64,000 nucleotides of DNA. Origin: Pseudomonas fontis (lineage in GTDB: Bacteria > Pseudomonadota > Gammaproteobacteria > Pseudomonadales > Pseudomonadaceae). The notes below the pieces were generated by a model. It ran no database searches. It was not told the origin of the DNA and saw only the letters and a list, made by a program, of their open reading frames with translations. The translations under genes and the position numbers were made by a program. How positions within the stretch are numbered: the first letter of the stretch is position 1; each line of letters starts with the position of its first letter. The stretch covers positions 50,025 to 114,024 of the forward strand of contig NZ_JAMDGY010000056.1 in the NCBI RefSeq assembly GCF_028656955.1, written 5' to 3'. Shown piece after piece: positions 25,241-33,713 of the stretch.

Positions 25241-26335
25241 GTGGCGCTCAACAGCATCGAAGAACTGGTTGAAGACATCCGCCAAGGCAAAATGGTCATT
25301 CTCATGGATGACGAAGACCGCGAGAACGAAGGCGATATCATCATGGCCTCCGAGTGCTGCAAGGCCGAGCACATCAACTTCATGGCCAAGCATGCCCGTG
25401 GGTTGATCTGCATGCCGATGACCCGCGAGCGTTGCGAGCTGCTCAAGCTGCCGCTGATGGCGCCGCGCAACGGCTCGGGCTTTGGCACCAAGTTCACCGT
25501 GTCGATTGAAGCCGCCGAAGGCGTCACCACCGGTATCTCCGCCGCCGACCGCGCGCGCACCGTGCAAGCGGCCGCAGCCAAGGATGCCAAGGCTGAAGAC
25601 ATCGTCAGCCCGGGCCACATCTTCCCGCTGATGGCCCAGCCTGGCGGAACCCTGGCCCGTGCCGGCCACACCGAAGCGGCCTGCGACCTGGCGCGCATGG
25701 CCGGTTTCGAGCCGAGCGGGGTGATCTGCGAAGTGATGAACGACGACGGCACCATGTCGCGTCGCCCTGAGCTGGAAGTCTTCGCCGCCGAGCACGGCAT
25801 CAAGATCGGCACCATCGCCGACCTGATCCACTACCGGATGATCCACGAACGTACCATTCAGCGGATTTCCGAGCAGCCGCTGGACAGCGAGCTGGGCAGT
25901 TTCAACCTGGTCACCTACCGCGATTCGGTGGAAGGCGACGTGCACATGGCCCTGACCCTGGGCAAGATCTGCGCTGAAGAGCCGACCCTGGTACGAGTGC
26001 ACAACATGGACCCGCTGCGTGACCTGCTGATGGTCAAGCAACCGGGCCGCTGGAGCCTGCGTGCGGCCATGAGCGCCGTGGCAGAGGCTGGCAGCGGCGT
26101 GGTGCTGCTGCTCGGTCACCCACTTGATGGCGACGTGCTGCTGGCCCATATCCGCGAGAGCGGCGACACCAGCGCCCAGGCCAAGGCGCCGACCACCTAC
26201 AGCACGGTAGGTGCCGGTTCGCAGATCCTGCGTGACCTCGGTGTGCGCAAAATGCGCCTGATGAGTTCACCAATGAAGTTCAATGCGATATCCGGATTCG
26301 ATCTGGAAGTTGTAGAATACGTGCCCTCCGAATAA
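25241..26335 (+). CDS. ribBA: RibBA-type protein: DHBP synthase with degenerate GTP cyclohydrolase II domain
   Basis: A 364-residue protein starting at GTG 25241. The N-terminal domain (residues ~1-200) is a complete 3,4-dihydroxy-2-butanone-4-phosphate synthase with DDEDRENEGD, the GHIFPL motif and RAGHTEAACDL. The C-terminal half resembles GTP cyclohydrolase II but lacks the zinc cysteines and the RCDCGSQL-type motif: VRVHNMDPLRDLL and LLLGHPLDGD stand in their place. That half is probably catalytically dead, as in proteins described as RibBX. A separate intact RibA is encoded at 29767. A terminator follows directly. Confidence 0.93.
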   Translation: MALNSIEELVEDIRQGKMVILMDDEDRENEGDIIMASECCKAEHINFMAKHARGLICMPMTRERCELLKLPLMAPRNGSGFGTKFTVSIEAAEGVTTGISAADRARTVQAAAAKDAKAEDIVSPGHIFPLMAQPGGTLARAGHTEAACDLARMAGFEPSGVICEVMNDDGTMSRRPELEVFAAEHGIKIGTIADLIHYRMIHERTIQRISEQPLDSELGSFNLVTYRDSVEGDVHMALTLGKICAEEPTLVRVHNMDPLRDLLMVKQPGRWSLRAAMSAVAEAGSGVVLLLGHPLDGDVLLAHIRESGDTSAQAKAPTTYSTVGAGSQILRDLGVRKMRLMSSPMKFNAISGFDLEVVEYVPSE

Positions 26336-26361
26336 AGCAGCGGCATTTCCCGCTGCTTTTT
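26336..26361 (+). terminator. Intrinsic terminator after ribBA
   Basis: Stem AGCAGCGG (26336-26343) with CCGCTGCT (26350-26357) has a CATTTC loop and is followed by a T-run to 26361. It starts immediately after the ribBA stop codon, so ribH-nusB-thiL probably has its own promoter or depends on read-through. Confidence 0.85.
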
Positions 26362-26379
26362 CGTGAACAAAACTCCTAC

Positions 26380-26399
26380 AGGCCGCGTGTTTGCGGCCT
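26380..26399 (+). other. Second hairpin in the ribBA-ribH gap
   Basis: AGGCCGC (26380-26386) pairs with GCGGCCT (26393-26399), loop GTGTTT, followed by GGCTCTTT. It could be a backup terminator or a leader hairpin of ribH, whose ATG is 25 bp further on. Confidence 0.5.
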
Positions 26400-26424
26400 G
26401 GCTCTTTAAGATGAGAACCCCGCA

Positions 26425-26901
26425 ATGACCCTGAAGACCATCGAAGGTACCTTCATTGCCCCCAAAGGTCGCTATGCTTTGGTGGTTGGCCGCTTCAACA
26501 GCTTTGTCGTCGAAAGCCTGGTAAGCGGTGCTGTTGATGCCCTGGTTCGCCACGGCGTCAGCGAAAGCGACATCACCATCATCCGCGCACCTGGCGCCTT
26601 CGAAATTCCGCTGGTTGCGCAGAAAGTCGCCCAACAAAGCGAATACGCCGCGATCATCGCCCTGGGCGCCGTGATCCGTGGTGGTACCCCGCATTTCGAA
26701 TACGTGGCGGGCGAATGCACCAAGGGCCTGGCCCAGGTGTCCATGGAGTTCGGCGTGCCGGTCTCCTTCGGTGTCCTGACCGTCGACTCGATCGAACAGG
26801 CCATTGAGCGTTCCGGCACCAAGGCCGGCAACAAGGGCGCTGAAGCAGCCCTGTCCGCTCTGGAAATGGTCAGCCTGCTGGCGCAGTTGGAGGCCAAGTG
26901 A
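26425..26901 (+). CDS. ribH: 6,7-dimethyl-8-ribityllumazine synthase
   Basis: A 158-residue enzyme that joins the RibD-derived pyrimidine to the RibB product. Typical motifs are VGRFNSFVVESLVSGAVDAL near the N-terminus, RAPGAFEIPL, ALGAVIRGGTPHFEYV (substrate phosphate region with the catalytic His) and FGVLTVDSIEQAIERSG. The length fits the icosahedral or pentameric family. The stop overlaps the nusB GTG start by 4 bp. Confidence 0.96.
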   Translation: MTLKTIEGTFIAPKGRYALVVGRFNSFVVESLVSGAVDALVRHGVSESDITIIRAPGAFEIPLVAQKVAQQSEYAAIIALGAVIRGGTPHFEYVAGECTKGLAQVSMEFGVPVSFGVLTVDSIEQAIERSGTKAGNKGAEAALSALEMVSLLAQLEAK

Positions 26902-27398
26902 TTAGCGACGAAAGCGATCGTTTCAACCCGCGCGATCCAAAACCTGCGGATGCTGGCAAACCATCGAAAAGCGCCAAGCGTCGCGAAGCTCGTCAGCTCG
27001 CGACCCAGGCGCTGTACCAATGGCACGTGGCCAAGCACTCGCTGAACGAGATCGAAGCGCAGTTCCGGGTCGATAACGATTTCACCGATGTCGACGGTGC
27101 CTACTTCCGTGAAATCCTGCACGGGGTTCCGGTAAAGCGCGCTGACATCGACGAAGCGCTCAAGCCTTGCATGGACATGTCCATCGAAGAACTCGACCCG
27201 GTTGAACTGGCGGTCCTGCGCCTGTCCACCTGGGAACTGATGATGCGTGCCGACGTACCGTACCGCGTGGTAATCAACGAAGGTATCGAGCTGGCCAAGG
27301 TGTTTGGTTCGACCGACGGCCACAAGTTCGTCAACGGCGTGCTCGACAAGCTGGCACCACGGCTTCGCGAAGCCGAAGTGAAGGCGTACAAGCGCTGA
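26898..27398 (+). CDS. nusB: Transcription antitermination factor NusB
   Basis: A 166-residue RNA-binding helical protein that pairs with NusE (S10) in rRNA antitermination. It starts at GTG 26898 overlapping ribH. The N-terminus has a Pseudomonas-type charged extension before the core KRREARQLATQALYQWHV. The rest shows VELAVLRLSTWELMMR and INEGIELAKVFGSTDGHKFV, the standard NusB fold. ribH-nusB coupling is widespread in proteobacteria. Confidence 0.96.
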   Translation: MISDESDRFNPRDPKPADAGKPSKSAKRREARQLATQALYQWHVAKHSLNEIEAQFRVDNDFTDVDGAYFREILHGVPVKRADIDEALKPCMDMSIEELDPVELAVLRLSTWELMMRADVPYRVVINEGIELAKVFGSTDGHKFVNGVLDKLAPRLREAEVKAYKR

Positions 27399-27416
27399 TT
27401 CCGGCGCTTTCGGCCC

Positions 27417-28382
27417 ATGGGTGAGTTCGAGCTGATCCGCCAGTACTTTGCCGCTGCGCACTGCGCGCAGGCGGGCGATGGTGTTGTGCTGGGGATTGGT
27501 GACGACTGCGCCCTGCTGGCCGTGCCAGCGGGTGACCAGTTGGCCATTTCTACCGATACGCTGGTGGCTGGGGTGCATTTCCCGGCGATCAGCGATCCGT
27601 TCCTGCTCGGCCAGCGCTCGCTGGCGGTGGCGGCCAGTGACCTGGCGGCCATGGGCGCAACTCCCCTTGCCTTTACCCTTGCCCTGACCCTGCCGGAGGT
27701 TCGCGCCGACTGGCTGCAAGCCTATGCCCAGGGTTTGAACCAGATGGCCACGCAGTGCGGTTTGGCCCTGGTCGGTGGCGACACCACCCGTGGCCCACTG
27801 AGCCTGACCATGACCGTGTTCGGCCGCGTGCCGGCCGGGCTGGCGTTGACCCGCAGCGGCGCCCAGGTGGGCGACCTGCTGTGTGTCGGCGCGGACCTGG
27901 GCAAGGCGGCGGGCGCCTTGCCGCTGGTGCTGGGTGAGCGTACGGCCGCCGCTGAACTGGCGGCCCCGCTGCTGGCGCACTACTGGTCGCCACCGCCGCA
28001 ATTGGCGCTGGGCCAGGCCCTGCGCGGCAAGGCCACGGCCGCATTGGACATCTCCGACGGCCTGCTCGCCGACTGCGGGCACATCGCAACCGCTTCGCGG
28101 GTCGCGCTGCGCCTTGAGCTTGAGCGGCTACCCTTGAGTGCAGCACTGCAAGGGCTGTTGGGGCTGGACGGGGCGCGCACGGCGGCGCTGACCGGCGGGG
28201 ACGACTACGTCATCGCCTTCACCTTGCCACCGAGCGAACTCGACGGCCTGCTGGCGGCCGGTTGGCCGGTGCACGTGGTCGGGCGGGTCGAGGCGGGCAG
28301 CGGGGTGACCCTGCATGACCGCGAAGGCGTCGATATCACCCCGCGCACGCGCGGCTACCAACATTTTAGGGAGACACCGTGA
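27417..28382 (+). CDS. thiL: Thiamine-monophosphate kinase
   Basis: A 321-residue kinase that makes thiamine pyrophosphate from thiamine monophosphate. It starts MGEFELIRQYF; the Mg/ATP motifs GIGDDCALL and AISTDTLVAGVHF are followed by AASDLAAMGATPLAF. The second domain contains LDISDGLLADCGHIA and the C-terminal GGDDYVIAFT. It sits between nusB (18 bp upstream) and pgpA (4-bp overlap). It also links to Dxs (33714), a TPP-dependent enzyme, though that is only a metabolic link. Confidence 0.96.
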   Translation: MGEFELIRQYFAAAHCAQAGDGVVLGIGDDCALLAVPAGDQLAISTDTLVAGVHFPAISDPFLLGQRSLAVAASDLAAMGATPLAFTLALTLPEVRADWLQAYAQGLNQMATQCGLALVGGDTTRGPLSLTMTVFGRVPAGLALTRSGAQVGDLLCVGADLGKAAGALPLVLGERTAAAELAAPLLAHYWSPPPQLALGQALRGKATAALDISDGLLADCGHIATASRVALRLELERLPLSAALQGLLGLDGARTAALTGGDDYVIAFTLPPSELDGLLAAGWPVHVVGRVEAGSGVTLHDREGVDITPRTRGYQHFRETP

Positions 28383-28882
28383 CCGATCACCCCAACCAGG
28401 TGCCTGCGGAAAACGTTCCGCCTTCGGTCTGGCGCAACCCCTGGCACTTCCTGGCCTTTGGCTTCGGTTCCGGCACCTTGCCCAAGGCGCCGGGCACCTG
28501 GGGCTCGCTGGTGGCACTGCCGTTCATCCCGCTGTGGCAGATGCTGCCGGACTGGGGCTACTGGCTGATGCTCGGGCTGACCATGCTGTTCGGCTTCTGG
28601 CTGTGCGGCAAGGTGGCTGACGATTTGCGTGTGCACGACCACGAAGGCATCGTCTGGGACGAAATGGTCGGCATGTGGATAACCCTTTGGCTGGTGCCGG
28701 AAGGTTGGCTATGGTTGTTGGCAGGCTTCCTGATGTTCCGCTTCTTCGACATCCTCAAGCCGTGGCCGATCCGCTGGATCGACCGGCATGTGCACGGCGG
28801 TGTCGGCATCATGCTCGATGACGTGTTGGCCGGGGTCTTTGCCTGGCTGGGCATGCAAGTGCTGGTATGGAGCTTCACCTAA
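28379..28882 (+). CDS. pgpA: Phosphatidylglycerophosphatase A
   Basis: A 167-residue membrane phosphatase that makes phosphatidylglycerol. It starts at GTG 28379 (4-bp overlap with thiL). Key blocks are FGSGTLPKAPGTWGSL near the N-terminus, IVWDEMVGMWITL in the middle and FRFFDILKPWPIRWID followed by GVGIMLDDVLAGVFA. About four membrane segments are visible. thiL-pgpA pairing is common in gamma-proteobacteria. Confidence 0.95.
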   Translation: MTDHPNQVPAENVPPSVWRNPWHFLAFGFGSGTLPKAPGTWGSLVALPFIPLWQMLPDWGYWLMLGLTMLFGFWLCGKVADDLRVHDHEGIVWDEMVGMWITLWLVPEGWLWLLAGFLMFRFFDILKPWPIRWIDRHVHGGVGIMLDDVLAGVFAWLGMQVLVWSFT

Positions 28883-28898
28883 CAAAGGGAGGGTCACG

Positions 28899-29654
28899 AT
28901 GCGTGGATGGCGAGTCATCCTGATGCTACTGGCGCTGGTTGCCGGTGGGGCGACGGTTGCCCAGGCGGTCGAGTTGCCCAAGCAGGTCCGCCTGGCCAGC
29001 GAACGCTGGGAGGATTACACCAACGCCGATGGCAGCGGCATGGCCTGGGACGTACTGCGCAAGGTGTTCGAGCCTGCTGGCGTGCGCGTGCAGGTGCTCA
29101 GCGTGCCGTACAGCCGCGCCGTCGGCCTGGTCAAGCGTGGCGAGGCGGACGCCTGGGTCGGCTCCTACTTTGAAGAAAGCGACGACTACCTCTACCCGCG
29201 CAGGCACTTCGATCTGGATCATATCTTTGCCCTGGGCCTGACCAGCACGCCGGTGCCGACTGCCGAAAGCCTCGGGCAGTTCAAGCTCTCCTGGGTTCGC
29301 GGCTACGATTACCAGCGCTACCTGCCCAAGGTTGGCGAGTACCGCGAAGTGCAGCGGCGCGAAGGCATCCTGCCGATGCTCGAGCGCGGGCGGGTCGATT
29401 ACTACATCGATGCACAGACCGAAGTGGACTACGTCCTGAGCCAGGCCAGCGAAGCAGAACGCAGCAAGTTCCGCAGTACGCATATTGCCGAACTGCCGCT
29501 GTACCTGGCGTTTGCCAAGACCGACCAGGGACGTGCGCTCAAGGAACTGTTCGACCAGCGCATGGACAAACTGCTCGCCAGCGGCGAGCTGCGGGCGATC
29601 TTCGAGCGCTGGGAGCAGCCATACCCGTTCGATCAAGGCGACAGCCACCACTAG
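28899..29654 (+). CDS. Periplasmic solute-binding protein (SBP family 3-like)
   Basis: A 251-residue secreted protein. The signal peptide MRGWRVILMLLALVAGGATVAQA is cleaved before VELPKQVRLASERWEDYT. The mature region has the amino-acid-binding protein layout: GSGMAWDVLRKVFEPAGVRV, then a block around VKRGEADAWVGSYF, and YYIDAQTEVDYVL. No ABC transporter genes flank it, so it may be an orphan binding protein or serve a sensor. GGGAGG upstream is a good ribosome-binding site. The ligand is unknown. Confidence 0.8.
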   Translation: MRGWRVILMLLALVAGGATVAQAVELPKQVRLASERWEDYTNADGSGMAWDVLRKVFEPAGVRVQVLSVPYSRAVGLVKRGEADAWVGSYFEESDDYLYPRRHFDLDHIFALGLTSTPVPTAESLGQFKLSWVRGYDYQRYLPKVGEYREVQRREGILPMLERGRVDYYIDAQTEVDYVLSQASEAERSKFRSTHIAELPLYLAFAKTDQGRALKELFDQRMDKLLASGELRAIFERWEQPYPFDQGDSHH

Positions 29655-29717
29655 TCGGTATCGAACTTCTCGATCTGTTTGCCCCACAATTCAGCCTAAG
29701 CACCTGAACGGTGACGC

Positions 29718-29726
29718 TGGTACAAT
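29718..29726 (+). promoter_or_regulatory. Candidate extended -10 promoter for ribA
   Basis: TGGTACAAT (TGn plus a TACAAT -10) lies 41 bp before the GTG start of ribA. No clear -35 is present, as is usual for extended -10 promoters. Confidence 0.4.
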
Positions 29727-29766
29727 CCGTCCACTGAAATCCCAAGTTACTTATCAGGAGCACAAG

Positions 29767-30384
29767 GTGCCCGTCGTCTTTGTTGCCGCTTCCAAGCTGC
29801 CTACGCCTTTCGCTACTTTCACCATGCATGGTTTTCTCGACGAAGCCACAGGCCGTGAGCACGTCGTGCTCAGCCTGGGTGACGTGGCCGATGGTGCACC
29901 AGTGCTGGGGCGCCTGCATTCCGAATGCCTGACCGGTGATGCGCTGTTCAGCCAACGCTGCGACTGTGGTTCGCAGCTTGAAGCTGCCTTGCAAGCCATC
30001 GCCCGTGAAGGTCGCGGTGTGCTGTTGTACCTGCGTCAGGAAGGCCGTGGTATCGGCCTGCTGAATAAGATCCGCGCCTATGAGCTGCAGGATGGTGGCG
30101 CCGACACGGTCGAGGCCAACGAGCGCCTGGGCTTTGCCGCCGACCAGCGTGACTACGGCATGTGCCAGCCAATGCTTGAGCACCTGGGCGTCAAGTCGCT
30201 GCGCTTGATGACCAACAACCCGCGCAAGGTCAAGGCGCTGACCGGCATGGGGATCCCGGTGGCTGAGCGTGTGCCGCTGCACACCGGCCACAACCCGCAC
30301 AACAAGCACTACCTGGCCACCAAGGCCGGCAAGCTCGGCCACATGATGGGCAACGAGCACCAGGGCGAGGCGGGCCGGGCGTGA
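29767..30384 (+). CDS. ribA: GTP cyclohydrolase II
   Basis: A 205-residue enzyme for the first step of riboflavin synthesis. The start is GTG 29767 with AGGAG 6 nt upstream; the frame is open farther upstream but without homology. The zinc motif LHSECLTGDALFSQRCDCGSQL (given here in part as SECLTGD and RCDCGSQL) is intact, unlike in RibBA. YLRQEGRGIGLLNKIRAYEL and RLMTNNPRKVKALTGMGI complete the fold. It is separated from the main rib cluster by the binding-protein gene and overlaps the next small membrane protein by 4 bp. Confidence 0.95.
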   Translation: MPVVFVAASKLPTPFATFTMHGFLDEATGREHVVLSLGDVADGAPVLGRLHSECLTGDALFSQRCDCGSQLEAALQAIAREGRGVLLYLRQEGRGIGLLNKIRAYELQDGGADTVEANERLGFAADQRDYGMCQPMLEHLGVKSLRLMTNNPRKVKALTGMGIPVAERVPLHTGHNPHNKHYLATKAGKLGHMMGNEHQGEAGRA

Positions 30385-30800
30385 CGCGGGCGCAAGTGCG
30401 TCGTCGGCTGTTCGTCGCGTGGCTGCAATACCTGATCGTGGCCCTGGCGCCACTGCTGGTGTTCTCCTGGGCCTTCGGTGGTGGTGAGCCGCTGATTCCG
30501 CTGCTGGCGATGCCGCTGTTCATCGCCGGCATTGCCACGATGTTCCTCAGCCTGCCGCGTTTCGGGGCGTTCAAGCGTGCCTTGATCGCCACCCAGAAAG
30601 CCCTGGACACCGAACAAGAGCCCGCCGCCTGGATCGAGTTGGCGCGCGTGCGGCGCATCGGCATGCTGTTCGCCTGCTTCCCGGCCTGGGTGGCGGCATT
30701 GTCGGTGCTGGTCGGGTTGGAAGTGGTGCCGCAGATCCTGATGGCACTCTCCAGCGTGGTGGTGCTGTACCTCTATCGCATTCCCCGCCAACTGGGCTGA
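30381..30800 (+). CDS. Small membrane protein of unknown function
   Basis: A 139-residue membrane protein. It starts at GTG 30381, overlapping the ribA stop by 4 bp. Four hydrophobic helices can be seen (about 13-32, 37-55, 93-112 and 114-131), with a charged loop between helices 2 and 3 (FKRALIATQKALDTEQEPAA). It ends 5 bp before btuF, so it is probably part of a ribA-btuF transcript. No functional motif was recognised. Confidence 0.75.
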   Translation: MTRAQVRRRLFVAWLQYLIVALAPLLVFSWAFGGGEPLIPLLAMPLFIAGIATMFLSLPRFGAFKRALIATQKALDTEQEPAAWIELARVRRIGMLFACFPAWVAALSVLVGLEVVPQILMALSSVVVLYLYRIPRQLG

Positions 30801-30805
30801 GACGA

Positions 30806-31615
30806 ATGCGCGGCGTGTTGCTGGCGGTCTTGCTGGCCCTTTGCGGGCCGCTGCTGGCAGCGCCGCGTGTGGTCAGCCTTGCCCCTTCGCTGTCGGAAAT
30901 CGTCGTTGAACTGAACGCCAGCGATTTGCTGGTGGGCACCGTCGACAGCGATGAACGACCGGCGCAACTGGCGCAGGTACCTTCCGTGGGCCGCTATGGC
31001 CAGCTGGACCTGGAGCGCCTGCTCAGCGTGCGCCCGGACCTTATCCTCTATTGGCCCGGCAGCGTGCCGCCGGCCCAGCGTGATCAACTCAAGCGCCTGG
31101 GCATCCCGCTATTCAGTGCCGATGCCCATAGCCTTGACGGCCTGATCGAGCAGATAGAAGCCATTGGTGTGCGCCTGGGTCGCCCAGAAGCAGGGCATGA
31201 GCGTGCTGCTGCACTGCGCGCGCGCCTGCAGGGGCTGCGTCAGCAGTACCGGCGTGAGCAACCATTACGGGTGTTCTATCAGGTGTGGAACCAGCCGCTG
31301 TACACCCTGGGTGGCGGTCAGATCGTCAGCGATGCCCTGGCGGTGTGCGGGGCGCGGAACATCTTCGATGACCTGCGCCTGCCGGCACCGCAAGTGAACC
31401 TGGAGACTGTGCTGCTGCGCAATCCGCAGGCCATCCTGGCCGGCGATCAGGCCCAGCTGGAGGCCTGGAAAGCCTGGCCGCAGGTGGCTGCGGTGCAGAA
31501 GGGGCAGTTGCTGGTGGTGCCCGACCGGGGCCTGGAACGGCCCAGCGGGCAGATGATCGAAGCCACCGCGCGGCTCTGCGAGTTGCTGGCGACTAGAGCG
31601 CCGGCGTCCAGGTAA
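30806..31615 (+). CDS. btuF: Cobalamin-binding periplasmic protein (BtuF family)
   Basis: A 269-residue protein with a signal peptide (MRGVLLAVLLALCGPLLA) and the TroA-like fold used by vitamin B12 and siderophore-binding proteins. Recognisable blocks are RVVSLAPSLSEIVVEL, VPSVGRYGQLDLERLLSVRPDLIL and PLYTLGGGQIVSDALAVCGARNIF, as in BtuF. It probably delivers cobalamin to an ABC importer; the btuCD genes are not in the window. Its 3' end overlaps the 3' end of the convergent btuB-like gene by 23 bp, which supports a shared role. Confidence 0.82.
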   Translation: MRGVLLAVLLALCGPLLAAPRVVSLAPSLSEIVVELNASDLLVGTVDSDERPAQLAQVPSVGRYGQLDLERLLSVRPDLILYWPGSVPPAQRDQLKRLGIPLFSADAHSLDGLIEQIEAIGVRLGRPEAGHERAAALRARLQGLRQQYRREQPLRVFYQVWNQPLYTLGGGQIVSDALAVCGARNIFDDLRLPAPQVNLETVLLRNPQAILAGDQAQLEAWKAWPQVAAVQKGQLLVVPDRGLERPSGQMIEATARLCELLATRAPASR

Positions 31616-33473
31616 CCCCGAGCATCCAGGTGCGGCCATCTTCGCGGTAGCCGTGGTACTGGCCTTCATAGCTGTAGAGGGCGCGGCTGCTGGTTTGGTC
31701 GAACAGGTTGTCGAGCTTCATCTCCAGCTTCACTTCCCGGGTCAGCGCCCAACTGCTGCGCAGCCCGAACAGGCCATAGCCGCCGATCTTGCGAGTGTTG
31801 GCCTCGTCGTCGTAGCTGCTGCTGACAGCTTGCCAGCTGGCGCCCACGCCCAACTGATCGAACTGACGGTCCAGGTCCAGGCTCAGCGTGCTGCGTGCGC
31901 GGCGGGCCAGGGTATGGCCGTTGTCGCGGTCGCGCGGGTCGATCAGCGAGAGACCGAGGGTGCCTTGCCAGCCGAGCAATTCCTGATGCAACGCTGCTTC
32001 AAAGCCGTTGATGCGTGCCGAGGCGACGTTACGCGGGATCGAGCCTGCGCCGAAGATGATCGCGTCACGCAGGTCGGTGCGGTACACCGATGCTTCCAGG
32101 CGCGTGCTGCTGCTCAGGTCGCTGCGCCATTGCACTTCATAGCTTTTCGAACGCTCGGGCTTGAGGTCCGGGTTGCTGTAGTCGGGGTAGTACAGGTCGT
32201 TGAAGGTCGGCGCGCGGAAGCCTTCGCTGTAGGAGAACAGCACTTCGTTGTCGGCATTCACTGGCAGGCTCAGGCTGCCGCTCCAGGTGGTCTGGCCGCC
32301 GAACTGCTGGTTCTGGTCGCGGCGTACGCCCAGCTCGGTGGCAAAGCTTTCGCCCTTGAAGCGGTGCTGGATGAACGCGGCGCGGTTCCAGCGGCTGTCT
32401 TCGCTGAGGTGTTCGCTGGCGTGCACGCGGTCTTCAAACCAGTCACCGCCGAGCATCAGGCTGTTGCGCTCGTCCAGAGCCAGGTCGTTCTGCCAGGTGA
32501 CCGAGTCGCGGTAGGTGTTGAACGCGCTGGTTTCCGGGCTGAGCTTGTCGCGCTTCTTGTCGCGGTTTTCGCTGTGCCCCAGTTCCAGGCGTGAATGCCA
32601 GCTGTCGGTCACTTGCGCGGCGAGGAAGGTACCCAGGCTGCTGACGGTGAAGTCGGTGTAGGGCTTCTGCCCGAAGGACTCGAAGGTGGTCATGTCGAAG
32701 CGCCCGTACGGGTTGTCGTACTCGCTGCGGCCACGGCTGTCGAGCAGGTTCACGCCGGCTTCGAGGTTGTCGGTGAACTGGTGGCTCAGGCTCAGGTTGA
32801 AGGCTTTGGCGCGGTAGGCGTCGTGGTCCTTGTCGCTGGCATAGGACTGATAGGTGTCGTTGATGCCATCGCTTTCATCGAGGCTGGCGCCCAGGTTGAA
32901 GCGGGTGTGCTGGTCGCCCCCGGACAGGCCGAGGCTACGCTGCCAGGTGTGCTGGCTGCCGGCACTGATTTTCAGGCGCGGTTGCAGGCCTTGGTCAGCG
33001 CTGCGTCGGGTGAAGATCTGGATCACCCCGCCAATGGCGTCGCTGCCGTAGACCGCCGAGCGCGAACCGCGCAGCACTTCGACACGTTCGATCTGGTCGA
33101 TATTGAGGAACTGCAGGCCGCTGTCGCCGGAGGTGGCGTTGGCCACGCGCATGCCGTCGACCAGCACCAGGCTCTGGGCGGTCTTGGTGCCACGGATGAA
33201 GATGCCGGGTACGCTGCCACGGCCGCCGGTGCGCGCGACTTGTAAGCCGGGCACGCGGGTCAGCAGGTCGGTGATGTTGGTCGGTTGCAGGCGGTCGATG
33301 TCTTCGCGGGTGAACACGGTGTTGGCGGCGCTGGATTGAGCGCGGTCTTCCACCTGGCGGTTGGCGGTGATCACCACGTTGGACAGCTTCAGGGCTTGTT
33401 CGCGGTCGACCGGGGCGGCCAGGGTGGCGCCGGGGGCGAGCAGGAAGAGTGGGGCAAAGTGAAGAAGCTTCAT
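31593..33473 (-). CDS. btuB: TonB-dependent receptor, BtuB-like
   Basis: A 626-residue outer-membrane receptor. The start at 33473 gives the signal peptide MKLLHFAPLFLLAPGATLAA; the longer frame adds nine codons. The TonB box region is LSNVVITANRQ. The plug domain has SAANTVFTREDIDRLQPTNI, DLLTRVPGLQV, GIFIRGTKTAQSLVLVDGMR and VEVLRGSRSAVYGSDAIGGV. A 22-strand barrel ends in the terminal aromatic region MLGVTWTPAL. The plug sequence and adjacency to btuF point to cobalamin. No B12 riboswitch was recognised in the ~97 bp upstream. Confidence 0.85.
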   Translation of the reverse strand: MKLLHFAPLFLLAPGATLAAPVDREQALKLSNVVITANRQVEDRAQSSAANTVFTREDIDRLQPTNITDLLTRVPGLQVARTGGRGSVPGIFIRGTKTAQSLVLVDGMRVANATSGDSGLQFLNIDQIERVEVLRGSRSAVYGSDAIGGVIQIFTRRSADQGLQPRLKISAGSQHTWQRSLGLSGGDQHTRFNLGASLDESDGINDTYQSYASDKDHDAYRAKAFNLSLSHQFTDNLEAGVNLLDSRGRSEYDNPYGRFDMTTFESFGQKPYTDFTVSSLGTFLAAQVTDSWHSRLELGHSENRDKKRDKLSPETSAFNTYRDSVTWQNDLALDERNSLMLGGDWFEDRVHASEHLSEDSRWNRAAFIQHRFKGESFATELGVRRDQNQQFGGQTTWSGSLSLPVNADNEVLFSYSEGFRAPTFNDLYYPDYSNPDLKPERSKSYEVQWRSDLSSSTRLEASVYRTDLRDAIIFGAGSIPRNVASARINGFEAALHQELLGWQGTLGLSLIDPRDRDNGHTLARRARSTLSLDLDRQFDQLGVGASWQAVSSSYDDEANTRKIGGYGLFGLRSSWALTREVKLEMKLDNLFDQTSSRALYSYEGQYHGYREDGRTWMLGVTWTPAL

Positions 33474-33489
33474 GGGCAGTTCCATTGCT

Positions 33490-33688
33490 GTCGCTGGCAA
33501 GGCCAGCTCCCACAGGGTTCAGCACAGGCAGCTTGATTGATAGGGTGGCAACTATCGAACACAGCATCTTGTAGCCGCTGCCGATAGGCTGCGCTGGAGC
33601 CCGTGAGGGCTCCCAAAGGCGGCGCCTGCTATGCAGGCGAGCGCAGCCTGACGGCAGCGGCTACAGGGATGCTGGCTTTGCCAGCGAC
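33490..33688. repeat. REP pair flanking REPIN copy 2
   Basis: GTCGCTGGCAAGGCCAG (33490-33506) and CTGGCTTTGCCAGCGAC (33672-33688) are inverted copies with one mismatch. They flank the 96-bp element at 33570, giving a nested palindrome between btuB and dxs. Confidence 0.7.
33570..33665. repeat. REPIN-like 96-bp palindromic element, copy 2
   Basis: The same 96-bp unit as at 16225, with four differences. The outer arms pair except for A:A at 15/82. Position 16/81 is T:G here (wobble), against C:G in copy 1 and A:T in copy 3. Confidence 0.9.
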
Positions 33689-33713
33689 GGGGCCGGGACG
33701 GCCCCCACAGGAA

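Noticed and set aside
23933..26149. 738-codon minus-strand ORF opposite the riboflavin genes
   Set aside because: It is antisense to ribD, ribE and ribBA, which have unambiguous motifs.
24515..26424. FMN (RFN) riboswitch in the riboflavin cluster
   Set aside because: The gaps are too short or hold simple hairpins; no RFN-type conserved blocks were found.
33474..33713. Cobalamin riboswitch upstream of the btuB-like gene
   Set aside because: No B12-box-like sequence was seen; the gap is occupied by REP/REPIN repeats.
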